Source: Heliomicrobium modesticaldum Ice1
GTDB taxonomy: Bacteria > Bacillota > Desulfitobacteriia > Heliobacteriales > Heliobacteriaceae
Length of the DNA: 64,000 nt
Assembly: GCF_000019165.1 (NCBI RefSeq)
Contig: NC_010337.2
Coordinates: forward strand, 1,288,501-1,352,500
Direction: 5' to 3'
The stretch's first letter is position 1; every line of letters starts with the position of its first letter. Positions 7,340 through 18,461 of the stretch are shown one piece after another. A program made the translations under genes and the position numbers. The notes under the pieces are model-generated. The model ran no database searches. It was not told where the DNA came from and was given only the letters and a program-made list of their open reading frames with translations.

Positions 7340-9166
7340 ATGGCCACTGCCGAAATGGCATTTAACCCCCGGGCGCAGGTCTTTGAGTACTTCAAAGACA
7401 AAGTGCCCGCTACCCGGGGTGCCGTTCTGAAAGCCCACATCAACCACCTGGGCAACGTCGCCGCTATGGTCTCTTTCATTCTCGTCCATCACCTGAGCTG
7501 GGATCCCGCGACCCAAGGTGTACTGTGGGCTCCCGCTACCATGTTTTATGCTCGTCTTTATCAACTGGGTCTTGATGCGACCGCGCTGAGCCCCGATGCG
7601 CTGTTTGTCGCCCGGATGCACCTGCTTGCCGCCATCATACTCTGGGGTTTTGGTCACGTCAAATCCCCTGCTGAAGAGAAGTTCCTGGAAAAAGTGACTA
7701 TGGGGAAAGCCCTGGTCGCCCAGTTCCACTTCTTCGCGCTCATCGCCACCCTCTGGGGTCTGCACATGGCCTTCTACGGCATCCTCGGACCCTCCGGCAA
7801 ATTGGAGCCCACCGGTCTGAGCTTCGACATGTTCGGACCCATCACCCCCGCCACCATGGCTGGCAACCACGTCGCTTTCGGCGCTGTCTTCTTCCTTGGC
7901 GGCATCTTCCACTACTTCGCCGGTTTTAACACCAAGCGGTTTGCCTTCTTCGAAAAAGACTGGGAAGCTGTTCTGTCCGTTAGCTGCCAGATCCTCGCTT
8001 TCCACTTCGCTACCGTCGTCTTCGCCATGATCATCTGGCAACATCCCCAACTCGGCTTCGGCTTCATGCGTGAATACGCTGTCTCCCAGTATGCCGGCCC
8101 TGAGCTCAAGATGATCGCCCAGTCTAACCCCGGCCTGCTGGTCAAGCAAGCCATCCTGGGTCACCTGGTGATGGGCATCATGTTCTGGATCGGCGGCGTC
8201 TTCCATGGCGCGCACTTCATGCTGCGGGTTCTGAACGATCCCAAGCTGGCAGAAGAAATGAAGGACTTCAAGTTCATCAAGCGTTGCTATGACCATGAGT
8301 TCCAGAAGAAGTTCCTCGCCCTGATCATGTTCGGCGCCTTCTTGCCGATCTTCGTCTCCTACGGCATCGCTACGCACAACACCATCGCTGACATCCATGC
8401 CGCTTCCAAGACGGGCCTCTTCGCTCACATGACCTACATCAACATCGGCACCCCGCTCCATGACGCCATCTTCGGCTCCAAGGGCTCCATCAGTGAATTC
8501 GTCGCCGCCCACGCTATCGCCGGCGGTCTGCACTTCACCATGGTTCCCATGTGGCGGATGGTATTCTTCAGCAAGGTTTCGCCCTGGACCACCAAGGTTG
8601 GCATGAAAGCCAAGCGCGACGGCGAATTCCCCTGCCTTGGCCCTGCCTACGGCGGTACCTGCTCCATCTCCCTCGTTGACCAGTTCTACTTGGCCATTTT
8701 CTTCTCCCTCCAGGTCATCGCTCCCGCCTGGTTCTACATTGATGGTTGCTGGATGGGCTCCTTCGTAGCCGTTGCCGCTCCCTACAATGACATCTACCAG
8801 GCTGCGCTGGCCACCTTCAACTCCCACAACCCGCTCCATCAGCTGTCCCCGCTCACCAACATGGGCTACTTCTCCTACATCATCCAGCAGACCACGGCCA
8901 TGTTCTCCCGCTATGACGGTCACATGATCCAGGCTTTGTTGGGCGCCCACTTCATCTGGGCTTTCACCTTCTCCATGCTGTTCCAGTATCGCGGTTCCCG
9001 CGACGAGGGCGCCATGGTTCTGAAGTGGGCTCACGAGCAAGTCGGCGTCGGCTTTGCCGGCAAAATGTACAATCGTGCTCTCAGCCTGAAAGAAGGCAAA
9101 GCGATCGGTTGCTTCTTGTTCTTCAAGATGACCATCGTTTGCATGTGGGCTCTGGCCATGGTGTAA
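7340..9166 (+). CDS. pshA: photosystem core polypeptide PshA (type I reaction centre)
   Basis: 608 residues, the expected length of the heliobacterial core protein, which forms a homodimer carrying P800, antenna bacteriochlorophyll g and the FX cluster. The hydrophobic pattern is that of eleven helices. The FX loop PCLGPAYGGTC supplies Cys432 and Cys441, two per monomer, for the inter-subunit 4Fe-4S cluster. Many His residues in the N-terminal half are antenna ligands. The ATG at 7340 follows AAAGGAGG by 9 bases; a TTG three bases earlier is less likely. It is followed by a strong terminator, consistent with higher expression than the pigment genes around it. Confidence 0.98.
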   Translation: MATAEMAFNPRAQVFEYFKDKVPATRGAVLKAHINHLGNVAAMVSFILVHHLSWDPATQGVLWAPATMFYARLYQLGLDATALSPDALFVARMHLLAAIILWGFGHVKSPAEEKFLEKVTMGKALVAQFHFFALIATLWGLHMAFYGILGPSGKLEPTGLSFDMFGPITPATMAGNHVAFGAVFFLGGIFHYFAGFNTKRFAFFEKDWEAVLSVSCQILAFHFATVVFAMIIWQHPQLGFGFMREYAVSQYAGPELKMIAQSNPGLLVKQAILGHLVMGIMFWIGGVFHGAHFMLRVLNDPKLAEEMKDFKFIKRCYDHEFQKKFLALIMFGAFLPIFVSYGIATHNTIADIHAASKTGLFAHMTYINIGTPLHDAIFGSKGSISEFVAAHAIAGGLHFTMVPMWRMVFFSKVSPWTTKVGMKAKRDGEFPCLGPAYGGTCSISLVDQFYLAIFFSLQVIAPAWFYIDGCWMGSFVAVAAPYNDIYQAALATFNSHNPLHQLSPLTNMGYFSYIIQQTTAMFSRYDGHMIQALLGAHFIWAFTFSMLFQYRGSRDEGAMVLKWAHEQVGVGFAGKMYNRALSLKEGKAIGCFLFFKMTIVCMWALAMV

Positions 9167-9194
9167 TCACACCAAGTCCATTTCGTTCCTACAC

Positions 9195-9226
9195 CCCCTG
9201 CGCCCTGAGAGGGGCGCAGGGGTTTT
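9195..9226 (+). terminator. rho-independent terminator after pshA
   Basis: Perfect 11-bp stem CCCCTGCGCCC / GGGCGCAGGGG with a six-base loop and a TTTT tail, 28 bases after the pshA stop. Confidence 0.9.
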
Positions 9227-9246
9227 ATCTCGCTTGCGGAAAAAAA

Positions 9247-9263
9247 CGGCCTGATCCAGGCCG
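9247..9263 (+). other. second hairpin between pshA and bchM
   Basis: CGGCCTG-ATC-CAGGCCG, a perfect 7-bp stem without a T run, between the pshA terminator and the bchM ribosome site. It may protect the 5' end of a processed bch transcript. Confidence 0.45.
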
Positions 9264-9295
9264 GCAACAACGAACGATTCTAGGGGGTGGAGGCC

Positions 9296-9979
9296 ATGGC
9301 AAACGAACTGAATTCCTATTGGGCACAACAGGAACAGGTGAGAAATTATTTTGACGGCGATGCCTTTCAGCGATGGGCGTCCATCAGCAAAGGAGAAAGC
9401 AAAAACTTTGCCCAGCGCAAGCTCATCGAAGGTCGTCAAGCCATCCACCGCTGCCTTTTGGACTGGATCGGGCCGGTAGCGGGCAAGCGCATCATCGATG
9501 CCGGATGCGGCGCAGGTTTTCTCGCAGAGATCCTCGCCGAACAGGGCGCTATCGTCAAAGGTATTGATATTTCCACGAAAATGATCGAAATGGCTTCTGC
9601 CCGCAACGGCGGAAGAGACAACCTCACCTTTGAGGTCAGCGATTTAGTCTCAGAAAAAGGAAATTATGACATCCTCATTTCGATGGATGTGTTGATTCAT
9701 TATCCCCTTGCAGACCTGCCCGCCTTGCTGGAACATACACTGGGCCGCGCCCGGGAACGGGCCTATATCACCTTCGCACCGTCGACCGCATGGTTTCGCT
9801 TCCTCAAATCCGTAGGCGAGCGGATGTCGGGAAGCTCCCGTACAACCAGCGCCTACCTGCATCCGATTTCGGAGATCCACTCCATTTTGAATACACTGGG
9901 CTACCAATCTACTCGCCAAAAGCTGGTCTCTAACATCATTTATAACGCGATGTTGTTAGAGATCAAGCCGAAACGATGA
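9296..9979 (+). CDS. bchM: Mg-protoporphyrin IX O-methyltransferase
   Basis: 227 residues. SAM-dependent methyltransferase with motif I DAGCGAGFLAE and the acidic residue of motif II in KGIDIS. The N-terminal segment VRNYFDGDAFQRW is characteristic of BchM/ChlM. It methylates the C13 propionate of Mg-protoporphyrin IX, giving the substrate of BchE. The ATG at 9296 lies 8 bases after AGGGGG; a GTG at 9287 is also possible. It is the first gene of the long bch operon and ends just before the bchE ribosome site. Confidence 0.94.
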   Translation: MANELNSYWAQQEQVRNYFDGDAFQRWASISKGESKNFAQRKLIEGRQAIHRCLLDWIGPVAGKRIIDAGCGAGFLAEILAEQGAIVKGIDISTKMIEMASARNGGRDNLTFEVSDLVSEKGNYDILISMDVLIHYPLADLPALLEHTLGRARERAYITFAPSTAWFRFLKSVGERMSGSSRTTSAYLHPISEIHSILNTLGYQSTRQKLVSNIIYNAMLLEIKPKR

Positions 9980-9993
9980 CTAGGAGGCTTGAC

Positions 9994-11637
9994 ATGCGCA
10001 TACTGATGATCCAACCTAACTACCATTGCGGTGGCGCCGAGATTGCTGGGAACTGGCCGCCGAGCTGGGCGCCCTATATCGGCGGATCGTTAAAGGCAGC
10101 CGGTTACACCAATATGAAATTCATCGATGCAATGACCGAGGATCTACCAGATGACGTGCTAGCTGAAATCATCCGGAAGAACCAGCCGGATGTGGTCATG
10201 GCGAGTGCGATTACGCCGATGATTTATAAAGCGCAGGACACCCTGCGCATCGCCAAGCAGAGCAACCCTGCTTGCAAGACCATCCTGGGTGGGATCCATC
10301 CCACCTTTATGTACAGTCAGATTCTCACGGAGACACCTGAGATCGATTATATCGTCCGCGGCGAGGGTGAAGAGATCATCGTCAACCTGATGAACGCCAT
10401 CGCCGCCGGGACTGATCTGAAGGATCGCAAGGACATCTTGGGCATCGCCTATATGGAGGATGGCAAGGTCGTCGCCACGCCGGCCCATCCGCCGATCAAA
10501 AACCTGGACGGACTGACGCCCGATTGGAGCATCCTCGACTGGGACAAGTACATCTATATACCCCTCAACTGCCGTGTGGCTGTGCCGAACTTCGCCCGTG
10601 GCTGCCCTTTTACCTGCCGTTTCTGCTCCCAGTGGAAGTTCTGGCGCACTTATCGGGTACGTCACCCGAAGAAGTTCGTAGATGAGATCGAGACGCTCGT
10701 CAAAGACCACAAGGTGGGCTTCTTTATCCTCGCTGACGAGGAACCGACGATCAACCGCGACAAGTTTGTGGCCATGTGCCAGGAACTGATCGACCGCAAG
10801 CTCGACGTGCACTGGGGCATCAACACCCGCGTCACCGACATCCTGCGCGACGCCCACCTGTTACCCTTCTACCGCAAGGCCGGCCTCGTTCACATCTCCC
10901 TCGGCACCGAAGCGGCCACTCAGATGAACCTCGACCGTTTCCGCAAGGAAACGACGATGGAAGAGAACAAGCGGGCCATCGACATGATCAAGGCCAACGG
11001 CATGGTCGCCGAGGCGCAGTTCATCATGGGCCTGGAGAACGAATCGCCGAAGACGATTGAAGAGACCTTCCAACTGGCCCGTTACTGGGATGCCGACATG
11101 GTCAACTGGAACATGTACACGCCCTGGCCTTTCTCAGAGCTCTTTGAGGAACTGGGCGACAAGGTCGAGGTCCGCGACTATTCTAAGTACAACTTCGTCA
11201 CGCCGATCATGCAACCCGACGAGATGGACCGGGAAGATGTCCTCAAAGGCGTGCTTCGCAGCTATGCCCGCTTCTATATGCGCAAGAGCTTCCTCGACTA
11301 TCCCTTTATCAAGGACCCCTTTAAGCGCAAGTACATGATGGGCTGCCTGAAGGCTTTTTTGAAGATGACAGCCACCAAACGCTTTTACGACATCGGACGG
11401 GTAAAGCGAAAAGGGTTCCACACCGAAATCGACTTGGGCTTCGATCAGTCTAAGATCGTCAGCAAGGAAGAACTGGCTCGCATCAAGGCGGCCAAACAGG
11501 TTCAGGTGGATGAGGACTTCGGCATCATCACCGCTTGCGGGGCGCCGAAGGATCTGGAGATCTCCGCCTGCGGCGCGCCCCGCGATCTGCCTTCCATTGA
11601 GACGACGCCTGAGGCCGTGAGGGGCATGAAGATATGA
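9994..11637 (+). CDS. bchE: anaerobic Mg-protoporphyrin IX monomethyl ester cyclase (radical SAM, B12)
   Basis: 547 residues. An N-terminal cobalamin-binding domain (about 1-150) precedes a radical SAM domain with C204-x3-C208-x2-C211 in [10 protein letters not shown]. BchE forms ring E using oxygen from water, so this organism makes bacteriochlorophyll without oxygen. No oxygen-dependent acsF is present. The ATG at 9994 has AGGAGG 6 bases upstream; an upstream ATG at 9976 overlaps the end of bchM and has no ribosome site. The C-terminus contains an unusual duplicated eight-residue unit, ACGAPKDL and ACGAPRDL (DNA 11533-11556 and 11566-11589). Confidence 0.96.
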   Translation: MRILMIQPNYHCGGAEIAGNWPPSWAPYIGGSLKAAGYTNMKFIDAMTEDLPDDVLAEIIRKNQPDVVMASAITPMIYKAQDTLRIAKQSNPACKTILGGIHPTFMYSQILTETPEIDYIVRGEGEEIIVNLMNAIAAGTDLKDRKDILGIAYMEDGKVVATPAHPPIKNLDGLTPDWSILDWDKYIYIPLNCRVAVPNFARGCPFTCRFCSQWKFWRTYRVRHPKKFVDEIETLVKDHKVGFFILADEEPTINRDKFVAMCQELIDRKLDVHWGINTRVTDILRDAHLLPFYRKAGLVHISLGTEAATQMNLDRFRKETTMEENKRAIDMIKANGMVAEAQFIMGLENESPKTIEETFQLARYWDADMVNWNMYTPWPFSELFEELGDKVEVRDYSKYNFVTPIMQPDEMDREDVLKGVLRSYARFYMRKSFLDYPFIKDPFKRKYMMGCLKAFLKMTATKRFYDIGRVKRKGFHTEIDLGFDQSKIVSKEELARIKAAKQVQVDEDFGIITACGAPKDLEISACGAPRDLPSIETTPEAVRGMKI

Positions 11638-12497
11638 TTATCGCCGTATACGGAAAAGGCGGCGTCGGCAAGTCGACCACTACGTCCAACCTGGCCGTGG
11701 CCATCGCCAAGACGGGCCGACGTGTGCTGCAGATCGGCTGTGACCCCAAGAGCGACTCCACCTTCACCATCGCCGGGAGAATGATCCCGACGGTGGTGGA
11801 GATCCTCGATAAGTTCAACTACCACTATGAATCGATCGAACCTGATGATCTGGTCGTCCAGGGTTACGCCGGCGTCTGTGTCGTTGAGACAGGCGGACCG
11901 CCCGCCGGCAGCGGCTGTGGCGGTTATGTTGTCGGTGAGACGGTCAAGCTCCTCGAAAAGCTTGATATCATGCGCCAATATGACGTGATCCTCTTCGATG
12001 TCTTAGGCGATGTCGTCTGCGGCGGCTTTGCGACGCCACTGCAATATGCTGATCTTGCTTGCATCGTCTCCTCCAACGATTTTGACGCCCTCTTCGCGGC
12101 CAACCGCATCTGCGAGAGCATTGTGGAGAAAAACGCCTCCGGTTATGATGTAAAACTTGCCGGCGTTATCGGCAACCGCTGTGACCAAGTGGACCTGCTC
12201 GAAACCTTCACCCGGCGGATCGAAGCCCCTTTGATGGGCGTTGTTCCCCGTAACGAAGAGGTGCGCCAGTCTCGTGTCAAGGGGTATACCCTCTTTGAAC
12301 TGGAAGAGATGGGGGAACCCGTCAGCGAGATGACAGGCGAGTTTCGCAAGATGGCGGCCTATCTCCTCAGTCAGCCCGACGGCGTTGTGCCCAACGCCGT
12401 CGGCACACGGGAAATGTTTGAACTCTTTCGAGGGGAGGACCTGCCGTGGAAGGGATCGAACGGGAAAACGGCTGCTTCCACACCTTCTGTCCCATAG
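11634..12497 (+). CDS. bchL: protochlorophyllide reductase iron protein (DPOR L subunit)
   Basis: 287 residues, a NifH-like ATPase. The P-loop GKGGVGKS is at 7-14. Cys95 (SGCGG) and Cys129 (VVCGG) are the cluster ligands, two per subunit of the homodimer, for the bridging 4Fe-4S cluster. It delivers electrons to BchN-BchB for light-independent reduction of ring D of protochlorophyllide. The ATG overlaps the bchE stop as ATGA, and the 3' end overlaps bchN by 52 bases. Confidence 0.97.
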   Translation: MIIAVYGKGGVGKSTTTSNLAVAIAKTGRRVLQIGCDPKSDSTFTIAGRMIPTVVEILDKFNYHYESIEPDDLVVQGYAGVCVVETGGPPAGSGCGGYVVGETVKLLEKLDIMRQYDVILFDVLGDVVCGGFATPLQYADLACIVSSNDFDALFAANRICESIVEKNASGYDVKLAGVIGNRCDQVDLLETFTRRIEAPLMGVVPRNEEVRQSRVKGYTLFELEEMGEPVSEMTGEFRKMAAYLLSQPDGVVPNAVGTREMFELFRGEDLPWKGSNGKTAASTPSVP

Positions 12498-13777
12498 CCA
12501 GTGTCGCTTGGCTCCATCGCAAGATCAAGGACTCCTTCTTTCTGATCGTGGGCACCCACACCTGCGCCCATTTCATCCAGACAGCCCTCGACGTCATGGT
12601 CTACGCCCATTCCCGCTTCGGCTTCGCCGTCCTGGAGGAGTCGGATCTGGTGGCGGCCTCGCCGACAGCGGAACTGGCGAAGGTAGTCGAAGATATCAAG
12701 GCCGAATGGCAACCGAAAGTGATCTTCCTGCTGAGCACCTGCAGTTGTGATATCCTGAAACTCGATTTGGAGAACTCCAGCAAAGACCTGACCATCCGCT
12801 TCGGCTTCCCTGTCGTGCCCGTTCAGACCTCGGGCCTGGACCGGACATTCACCCAAGGGGAGGATGCGGTGCTGCATGCGCTGCTTCCCTTTGTTCCCAA
12901 GGAGGATCCGAAGGTAGCAGTCGTGGAAGAGAAAAAACGGAGCTGGTTTTCCTTCGGCAAGGATGAGGGGAACAAGGCGAGTGTCCCGGCGGCGCCGACG
13001 CGCAACCTGGTCCTGGTCGGTGCCGTCACTGATTCGACGACCCAGCAGCTGCAATGGGAATTGAAACAACTCGGTCTGGAAAGGGTCGACGTCTTCCCGA
13101 GCGGAGACATTACGAACATGCCGGTGATCAATGAGCACACCGTCATCGTCCCATTGCAGCCCTATCTGAGCGACACCCTGGCCACCCTCCGCCGCGAGCG
13201 GGGAGCCAAGGTGTTGACGACACTCCTGCCCATCGGTCCTGACGGCACGGCCCGCTTTTTGGAAGCCATCTGCGCCGAGTTCGGCCTTGACGCCTCCCCA
13301 GTCGCAGAAAGGGAGGCCCAAACCTGGCGCAGCTTGGAGAGCCAACGGGCTCTCCTGCGCGGCAAGCGGATCATGTTCCTCGGCGATAACCTGCTGGAGA
13401 TCCCCTTGGCCCGCTTTCTCACCGCCTGCGGCGCCGAAGTGGTTGAAGCCGGCACGCCCTATGTCCACGCCAAGGACTTATCTGAGGAGATCGCCAGACT
13501 TCGGGAAAAAGGCGTGCCTATCGTCGAAAGTCCCAATTTCTCCGCTCAGGTGGAACGCATCGACCGTCTCCGACCCGACCTGATCGTGGCCGGCCTCGGC
13601 ATCTGCAATCCCCTCGAAGCGGCCGGCTATACGACGGCATGGTCGATTGAATTCACCTTTGCCCAGATCCACGGCTTCGTCAATGCCATCGATCTGATTA
13701 AACTCTTTGTCAAACCGCTCTTGAAACGGCAGGCGCTGCTTGAGCAGGGCTGGACGGAAGCGGGGTGGATGTCGTGA
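12446..13777 (+). CDS. bchN: protochlorophyllide reductase subunit N
   Basis: 443 residues, NifD-like. Cys15, Cys40 and Cys101 match the spacing of the three Cys that hold the catalytic 4Fe-4S cluster together with an Asp of BchB. A Lys/Ser-rich insertion (about 155-180, with [11 protein letters not shown]) separates the N-terminal domain from the rest. The GTG at 12446 follows GGGGAGG by 7 bases and lies inside the end of bchL. The stop overlaps the bchB start. Confidence 0.96.
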   Translation: MEGIERENGCFHTFCPIASVAWLHRKIKDSFFLIVGTHTCAHFIQTALDVMVYAHSRFGFAVLEESDLVAASPTAELAKVVEDIKAEWQPKVIFLLSTCSCDILKLDLENSSKDLTIRFGFPVVPVQTSGLDRTFTQGEDAVLHALLPFVPKEDPKVAVVEEKKRSWFSFGKDEGNKASVPAAPTRNLVLVGAVTDSTTQQLQWELKQLGLERVDVFPSGDITNMPVINEHTVIVPLQPYLSDTLATLRRERGAKVLTTLLPIGPDGTARFLEAICAEFGLDASPVAEREAQTWRSLESQRALLRGKRIMFLGDNLLEIPLARFLTACGAEVVEAGTPYVHAKDLSEEIARLREKGVPIVESPNFSAQVERIDRLRPDLIVAGLGICNPLEAAGYTTAWSIEFTFAQIHGFVNAIDLIKLFVKPLLKRQALLEQGWTEAGWMS

Positions 13778-15336
13778 AACTCGCCTACTGGATGTATGAA
13801 GGAACCGCCCTGTCCGGGATCGCTCGGGTCGCCGGCAGCATGCCCAAGGTGCATACGGTGATCCACGGACCCCAGGGGGACGGCTATATCAATGTCATGT
13901 TTTCCATGCTGGAGCGCTTTCATAAACTCCCGCCCTTCACCCTGTCGCCCATCGGTCGGCGGGAGATGGCCCGGGGTTCGAGAGCCCGCCTCGTGGAAAC
14001 GGTTCGCCGTGTCGACGCCTTGCACCAGCCCGATGTGATCGTCATCACGCCGACCTGCTCGTCGACACTGCTGCAGGAAGACCTGCTGGCTGTCGCGAAC
14101 AGCCTCGGCCGCCAAACAAAGGCGAGGCTGATCGTGCCCCAGGTGAACGCCTTTCGGGACCTGGAGCATTTCGCCATGGATGACTTTCTGGCCCAGATGG
14201 TCGCTGCCTTCGCCGTCGAACAGCCGAAGACGGAGCGTTTCACCGTCAACCTGATCGGCCCCTCCTATCTCGGCTTTCACCAGATCCACGACCTGAACGA
14301 AATCCGGACCATGCTGGAGGAGATCGGCATCGGCGTCAACGCCGTCATCCCCTATGGGGCGACAGTGGAGACGTTGCGGAGCCTGACTCGTGCTCACCTG
14401 AACATCTGCCTCTACCGCGAATACGGCCGTGAAACCTGTGAGTACCTGCGTAAGCGCTTCGGCATCGATTACATAAGCATCACCCCCATGGGGATCCGCC
14501 AGACGGGCCGCTTCCTGCGCGCCCTCGGAGAACAGGCCGGCATCGATGTGACGCCCTACATCCGCCGCCACTTGGCGCCTTCCGGCGCCTTGGCCCGCTT
14601 CACCAAGTCGGTCGACGCCTTATCGTCCCTCTTCGGCAAAAGGGCTGTCGTCTTCGGCGATTTCAGCCACGCTGTCGGGGCGACCTACCTGCTGCGCGAG
14701 ATCGGCCTACAGGTGGTGTGGGCCGGCACCTATATGACCGCCTGGAAGGACGAATTCACCGAGGCTGTCGCCGCCCTGACCGATGAAGCTTTTGTCTGTG
14801 ACGACTTCCAGGCCGTGAGCCGGAAGATCCGCGACACCCAACCGGACATCGTCTTCGGCACCCAGATGGAGCGGCACAGCGCCGCCCGCTATGAACTGCC
14901 CTGCATCGTCATCAGCAGTCCTGCCCATATCCTCAACTTCCCCCTCTTTCCGGCGCCGGTCCTCGGCTACCGGGGGATGACCCGCCTGCTCGACACGATC
15001 AACCAGACGATCAAACTCGGTCTGGAAGAACACCTGGTCAACATGTTCGGAGAAGACACCGCCTCGGAAAGGCAGATGGAAGCGGCGTCCGCCGCGGCAA
15101 GAGGCACCGCGACAGCTCCGACAGGAGCTGCGGGCGCCGTTGCAACCGTCGATGAATTGCAATGGGACGCCGAGGCCGAGAAGGCCTTAAAGCAGGTACC
15201 CTTTTTCGTAAGAGGAAAAGTGCAGCGCAACACCGAGAATTATGCCCGCGAGCGCGGGTACAGCGAGGTCACGCTGGACGTGATCTACGCCGCCAAGGCC
15301 TATTTCGAGGGCAAGGGAAATCAAGGCAACCGGTGA
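13774..15336 (+). CDS. bchB: protochlorophyllide reductase subunit B
   Basis: 520 residues, NifK-like. With the GTG at 13774 as start, Asp36 falls in HGPQGDGY, the position of the Asp that ligates the BchN-BchB cluster in characterised enzymes; this supports that start over the GTG at 13765. An Ala/Gly/Thr-rich linker (about 432-458) precedes the small C-terminal domain ([19 protein letters not shown]). The GTG overlaps the bchN stop as GTGA. Confidence 0.96.
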   Translation: MKLAYWMYEGTALSGIARVAGSMPKVHTVIHGPQGDGYINVMFSMLERFHKLPPFTLSPIGRREMARGSRARLVETVRRVDALHQPDVIVITPTCSSTLLQEDLLAVANSLGRQTKARLIVPQVNAFRDLEHFAMDDFLAQMVAAFAVEQPKTERFTVNLIGPSYLGFHQIHDLNEIRTMLEEIGIGVNAVIPYGATVETLRSLTRAHLNICLYREYGRETCEYLRKRFGIDYISITPMGIRQTGRFLRALGEQAGIDVTPYIRRHLAPSGALARFTKSVDALSSLFGKRAVVFGDFSHAVGATYLLREIGLQVVWAGTYMTAWKDEFTEAVAALTDEAFVCDDFQAVSRKIRDTQPDIVFGTQMERHSAARYELPCIVISSPAHILNFPLFPAPVLGYRGMTRLLDTINQTIKLGLEEHLVNMFGEDTASERQMEAASAAARGTATAPTGAAGAVATVDELQWDAEAEKALKQVPFFVRGKVQRNTENYARERGYSEVTLDVIYAAKAYFEGKGNQGNR

Positions 15337-15359
15337 TTGCCGACGGGAGGAGATACGCG

Positions 15360-16457
15360 ATGACACAAGCGCAACCATCGAACCATAGCGATCGGCGGCA
15401 GCCGGCGCAGATCAAAGTGCCGACCTATCCCTTTACGGCGATCATCGGCCAGGAAGAGATGAAACTGGCCCTCATCCTGAACGTGATCGACCCGCGCATC
15501 GGCGGCGTCATGATCATGGGCGATCGGGGGACGGGCAAGTCGACGACGGTCCGCGCGCTGGCTGAACTGCTGCCGGAAGTGCCTTCGGTGGCCGATTGTC
15601 CCTTCGGGTGCCACCCGGAAAAAACAAGCGAGATGTGCCCCAGCTGCCGCGAACGGATGGCAGAAGGGGAAGCGCTGCCCATCACGTACCGCAAGACCCG
15701 CGTCGTCGACCTCCCGCTGGGCGCGACGGAAGACCGCGTCTGCGGCACCATCGATATCCAGAAGGCCTTGGCCGAAGGGGTCAAAGCCTTTGAACCGGGC
15801 CTCTTGGCCCAAGCCAATCGCGGTTTCCTCTATGTGGACGAGGTCAACCTCCTCGACGACCACCTCGTCGACGTCCTCCTCGACAGCGCCGCCTCCGGCG
15901 TCAACGTGGTCGAACGGGAAGGGATCAGCATCCGCCACCCGGCCCGCTTCGTCCTCGTCGGTTCGGGCAACCCGGAAGAAGGGGAACTGCGTCCCCAGCT
16001 GCTCGACCGTTTCGGCCTCCATGCCCAGATCCGCACCTTGCGCGACGCCCAGAAGCGCGTCGCCATCATTCGCAGCCGCAGCGATTTCGATAACGACCCG
16101 GAGAGCTTCATCGAAAAATTCCATGCGCCCCAGGCGGAACTGCAGGCCAAGATCAGCCGGGCCAAAGAGATCCTGGGCGATGTGACCATCGGCGATGAGG
16201 TGCTCTTGAAGATCGCCCAGCTCTGCATCGACCTGGAGATCGACGGCCACCGGGGCGAGCTGGTCTTGGCCCGGACAGCCAAAGCCCTCGCTGCCTTTGA
16301 AGGCCGGACGGAGGTCTGTGACGACGATGTAGCCCGCATTGCCGTCCTCGGACTGCGCCACCGCTTGCGCAAGGATCCGCTGGCGACAATGGACAACGGC
16401 CGCCGCGTTCAAGAAAAAGTGGCCCAGATTTTCGGAGTTGAGAAGGCGGGAGCATGA
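15360..16457 (+). CDS. bchI: magnesium chelatase subunit I (AAA+ ATPase)
   Basis: 365 residues. Walker A GDRGTGKS at 54-61 and Walker [11 protein letters not shown] four-Cys set (Cys80, 84, 93 and 96 in CPFGC...CPSC) sits in the insertion after Walker A and looks like a metal knuckle; the neighbouring BchD has a similar set. BchI forms the ATPase ring that drives Mg insertion into protoporphyrin by BchH. GGGAGGAG lies 8 bases before the ATG at 15360; the frame is open further upstream inside bchB but lacks protein similarity there. Confidence 0.96.
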   Translation: MTQAQPSNHSDRRQPAQIKVPTYPFTAIIGQEEMKLALILNVIDPRIGGVMIMGDRGTGKSTTVRALAELLPEVPSVADCPFGCHPEKTSEMCPSCRERMAEGEALPITYRKTRVVDLPLGATEDRVCGTIDIQKALAEGVKAFEPGLLAQANRGFLYVDEVNLLDDHLVDVLLDSAASGVNVVEREGISIRHPARFVLVGSGNPEEGELRPQLLDRFGLHAQIRTLRDAQKRVAIIRSRSDFDNDPESFIEKFHAPQAELQAKISRAKEILGDVTIGDEVLLKIAQLCIDLEIDGHRGELVLARTAKALAAFEGRTEVCDDDVARIAVLGLRHRLRKDPLATMDNGRRVQEKVAQIFGVEKAGA

Positions 16458-18448
16458 AGACAAACAGCCTGCCCTTGGCGGCCATCACCGGACAGGAAGG
16501 CATCAAACGAGCGCTGCTCCTCGTTGCCGTCGATCCAGGCTTAAAAGGGGTGGCCATCGCCGGGCCGCGCGGAACAGGCAAGACCATCCTGGCCCGCGGG
16601 CTCCGGCAGCTGCTGCCGAAGATCGAACAGATCCGGGGCTGTCCCTGCCACTGTCGCCCGGACAAACCGGCCAGCTGGTGCAGCCGCTGCCGCGAACAGT
16701 ACGGCGGTAGTGAATTCAGCGATGGCGGCAGCCTACCTGTTGTTTGCCGGGAAGCCCCCTTCATAGAGGTCCCTCTCGGCGCCACGGAAGACCGTCTGCT
16801 CGGCGCCATCGATGTGGAGCAGTCCCTGGCCGGCGGCGCCCGGGCCTGGCAGCCGGGTCTCATCGGCGAGGCCAACGGCGGCGTCCTCTACGTGGACCAG
16901 TTGAACCTGCTGGACGACGGGCTCGTCAACTCCCTTTTCGACGCCATGTCGGGGATCTGCCGCCTCGAACGGGAGGGCATCTCCGTTCAATATCCTTCCG
17001 ACTTTGTCCTCGTTGGGACCTACGACCCGGACGAGGGCGCCCTGCGGGGCCATCTGGCTGACCGTATCGCGATTCATGTGACAAGCGGCGTCATCGACGA
17101 CCTGGAACAGCGCATCGAGATCATGCGCCGCCAGGAACTGTTCGTCGATGAGCCGGAGGCTTTTGAAAAATTGTACGCCGACGAGCAGAGCGATCTGCTG
17201 CGCAAGATCGACGGGGCGCGCGAACGCCTGCCTGCCGTCACCATAACGGAGAGCCAGGTCCTCTACCTGATCGGTCAGTCACTGAAACGGGGCGTTCCCG
17301 GTCATCGGGGCGATCTCTTCGCCGTCCGTCTCGCCAAAGCCCACGCGGCCCTGGAGGGCCGGATGGCTGTCGAGCCGATCGACCTCGCCCTGGCTGTCGA
17401 ACTCGTGATCAAGCCGCGGCAGACTGTCGACCTTCCCGAAGAAGAAGCGCAACAACCGCCGCCGCCCCCTCCACCGCCTCCGCCACCGCCCGAGCCGGAC
17501 AGAGACAACAAGGAAGACCCGCCGCCGGAAGCGCCGAAAGACGAGCAGACGATGACCCTGCCCGAGGAGTTCTTCTTCGACGCTGAGGACGTCCCCGTTG
17601 AAGACGAACTGCTCTCCTTGCAGAATAAGGCCCAGCGGCAGGCCCGCGGCGGCGCTCACGGCAAGCAGAAGAGCATGGAGCGGGGACGCTACGCCCGCGC
17701 ACTGTTGCCGCCTCCGGGCAAGCCCTCGCGGATCGCCGTCGACGCCACACTGCGGGCGGCTGCGCCCTACCAGCAGGAGCGGCGACGGTCCGGCAAGTTC
17801 GGCAACCGCGAGGTCATCGTCACCGATTCGGACCTGCGGGCGAAACAATTCGTCCGCAAGTCAGGCGCATTGATCATCTTCGTTGTGGACGCCAGCGGAA
17901 GCATGGCCTTCAACCGGATGAGCAGCGCCAAGGGCGCCGTCTCGGTGCTGTTGAATGAAGCCTACGTCAATCGTGACAAAGTCGCCATGATCATCTTCCG
18001 CGGTCAGAAGGCGGAGGTTATCGTGCCGCCTACCCGCAGCGTCGAACTGGCGAAGAAGCGCTTCGACCAGGTGCCTGTCGGCGGCGGTTCGCCTCTCGCC
18101 GACGCTATCGCGCAAGCCCTTGAACTGGGCGTCAAGAGTGTCGGCAGCGATGTGGGACAGGTGATCATCACCTTGATCACCGACGGCCGCGGCAACATCC
18201 CCCTCCACCCCGAGGAGGGTCCCAAAAACCGGGAGCAACTGAACGAAGAGATCTTAGCGCTCAGCCGCAAGATCCCGGAGCAGGGTTTTTCCATGCTCGT
18301 CATCGATACGGCCAACAAGTTCACCTCCACCGGATTTGCCGAAAAGATCGCCGAAGCGGCTTTCGGCCAGTACTACTACCTGCCCAAGATGTCGGCGACG
18401 ACGCTTGCCGAGACGGTCAAAAGCGGCGTGCACGCGCTGCGGAAATAA
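16454..18448 (+). CDS. bchD: magnesium chelatase subunit D
   Basis: 664 residues in three parts. The N-terminal AAA+ domain has GPRGTGKT (37-44) and a Cys-rich insertion (Cys63, 65, 67, 76, 79). A central linker contains twelve consecutive prolines followed by an acidic stretch. The C-terminal von Willebrand A domain has a MIDAS motif DASGSM beginning at Asp479. BchD pairs with the BchI ring and contacts BchH. The ATG overlaps the bchI stop as ATGA. Confidence 0.96.
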   Translation: MKTNSLPLAAITGQEGIKRALLLVAVDPGLKGVAIAGPRGTGKTILARGLRQLLPKIEQIRGCPCHCRPDKPASWCSRCREQYGGSEFSDGGSLPVVCREAPFIEVPLGATEDRLLGAIDVEQSLAGGARAWQPGLIGEANGGVLYVDQLNLLDDGLVNSLFDAMSGICRLEREGISVQYPSDFVLVGTYDPDEGALRGHLADRIAIHVTSGVIDDLEQRIEIMRRQELFVDEPEAFEKLYADEQSDLLRKIDGARERLPAVTITESQVLYLIGQSLKRGVPGHRGDLFAVRLAKAHAALEGRMAVEPIDLALAVELVIKPRQTVDLPEEEAQQPPPPPPPPPPPPEPDRDNKEDPPPEAPKDEQTMTLPEEFFFDAEDVPVEDELLSLQNKAQRQARGGAHGKQKSMERGRYARALLPPPGKPSRIAVDATLRAAAPYQQERRRSGKFGNREVIVTDSDLRAKQFVRKSGALIIFVVDASGSMAFNRMSSAKGAVSVLLNEAYVNRDKVAMIIFRGQKAEVIVPPTRSVELAKKRFDQVPVGGGSPLADAIAQALELGVKSVGSDVGQVIITLITDGRGNIPLHPEEGPKNREQLNEEILALSRKIPEQGFSMLVIDTANKFTSTGFAEKIAEAAFGQYYYLPKMSATTLAETVKSGVHALRK

Positions 18449-18461
18449 AGGGGGATAGCCA

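Noticed and set aside
7310..9040. 576-codon open frame on the minus strand opposite pshA
   Set aside because: It mirrors pshA codon use, has no motif or ribosome site, and pshA is certain.
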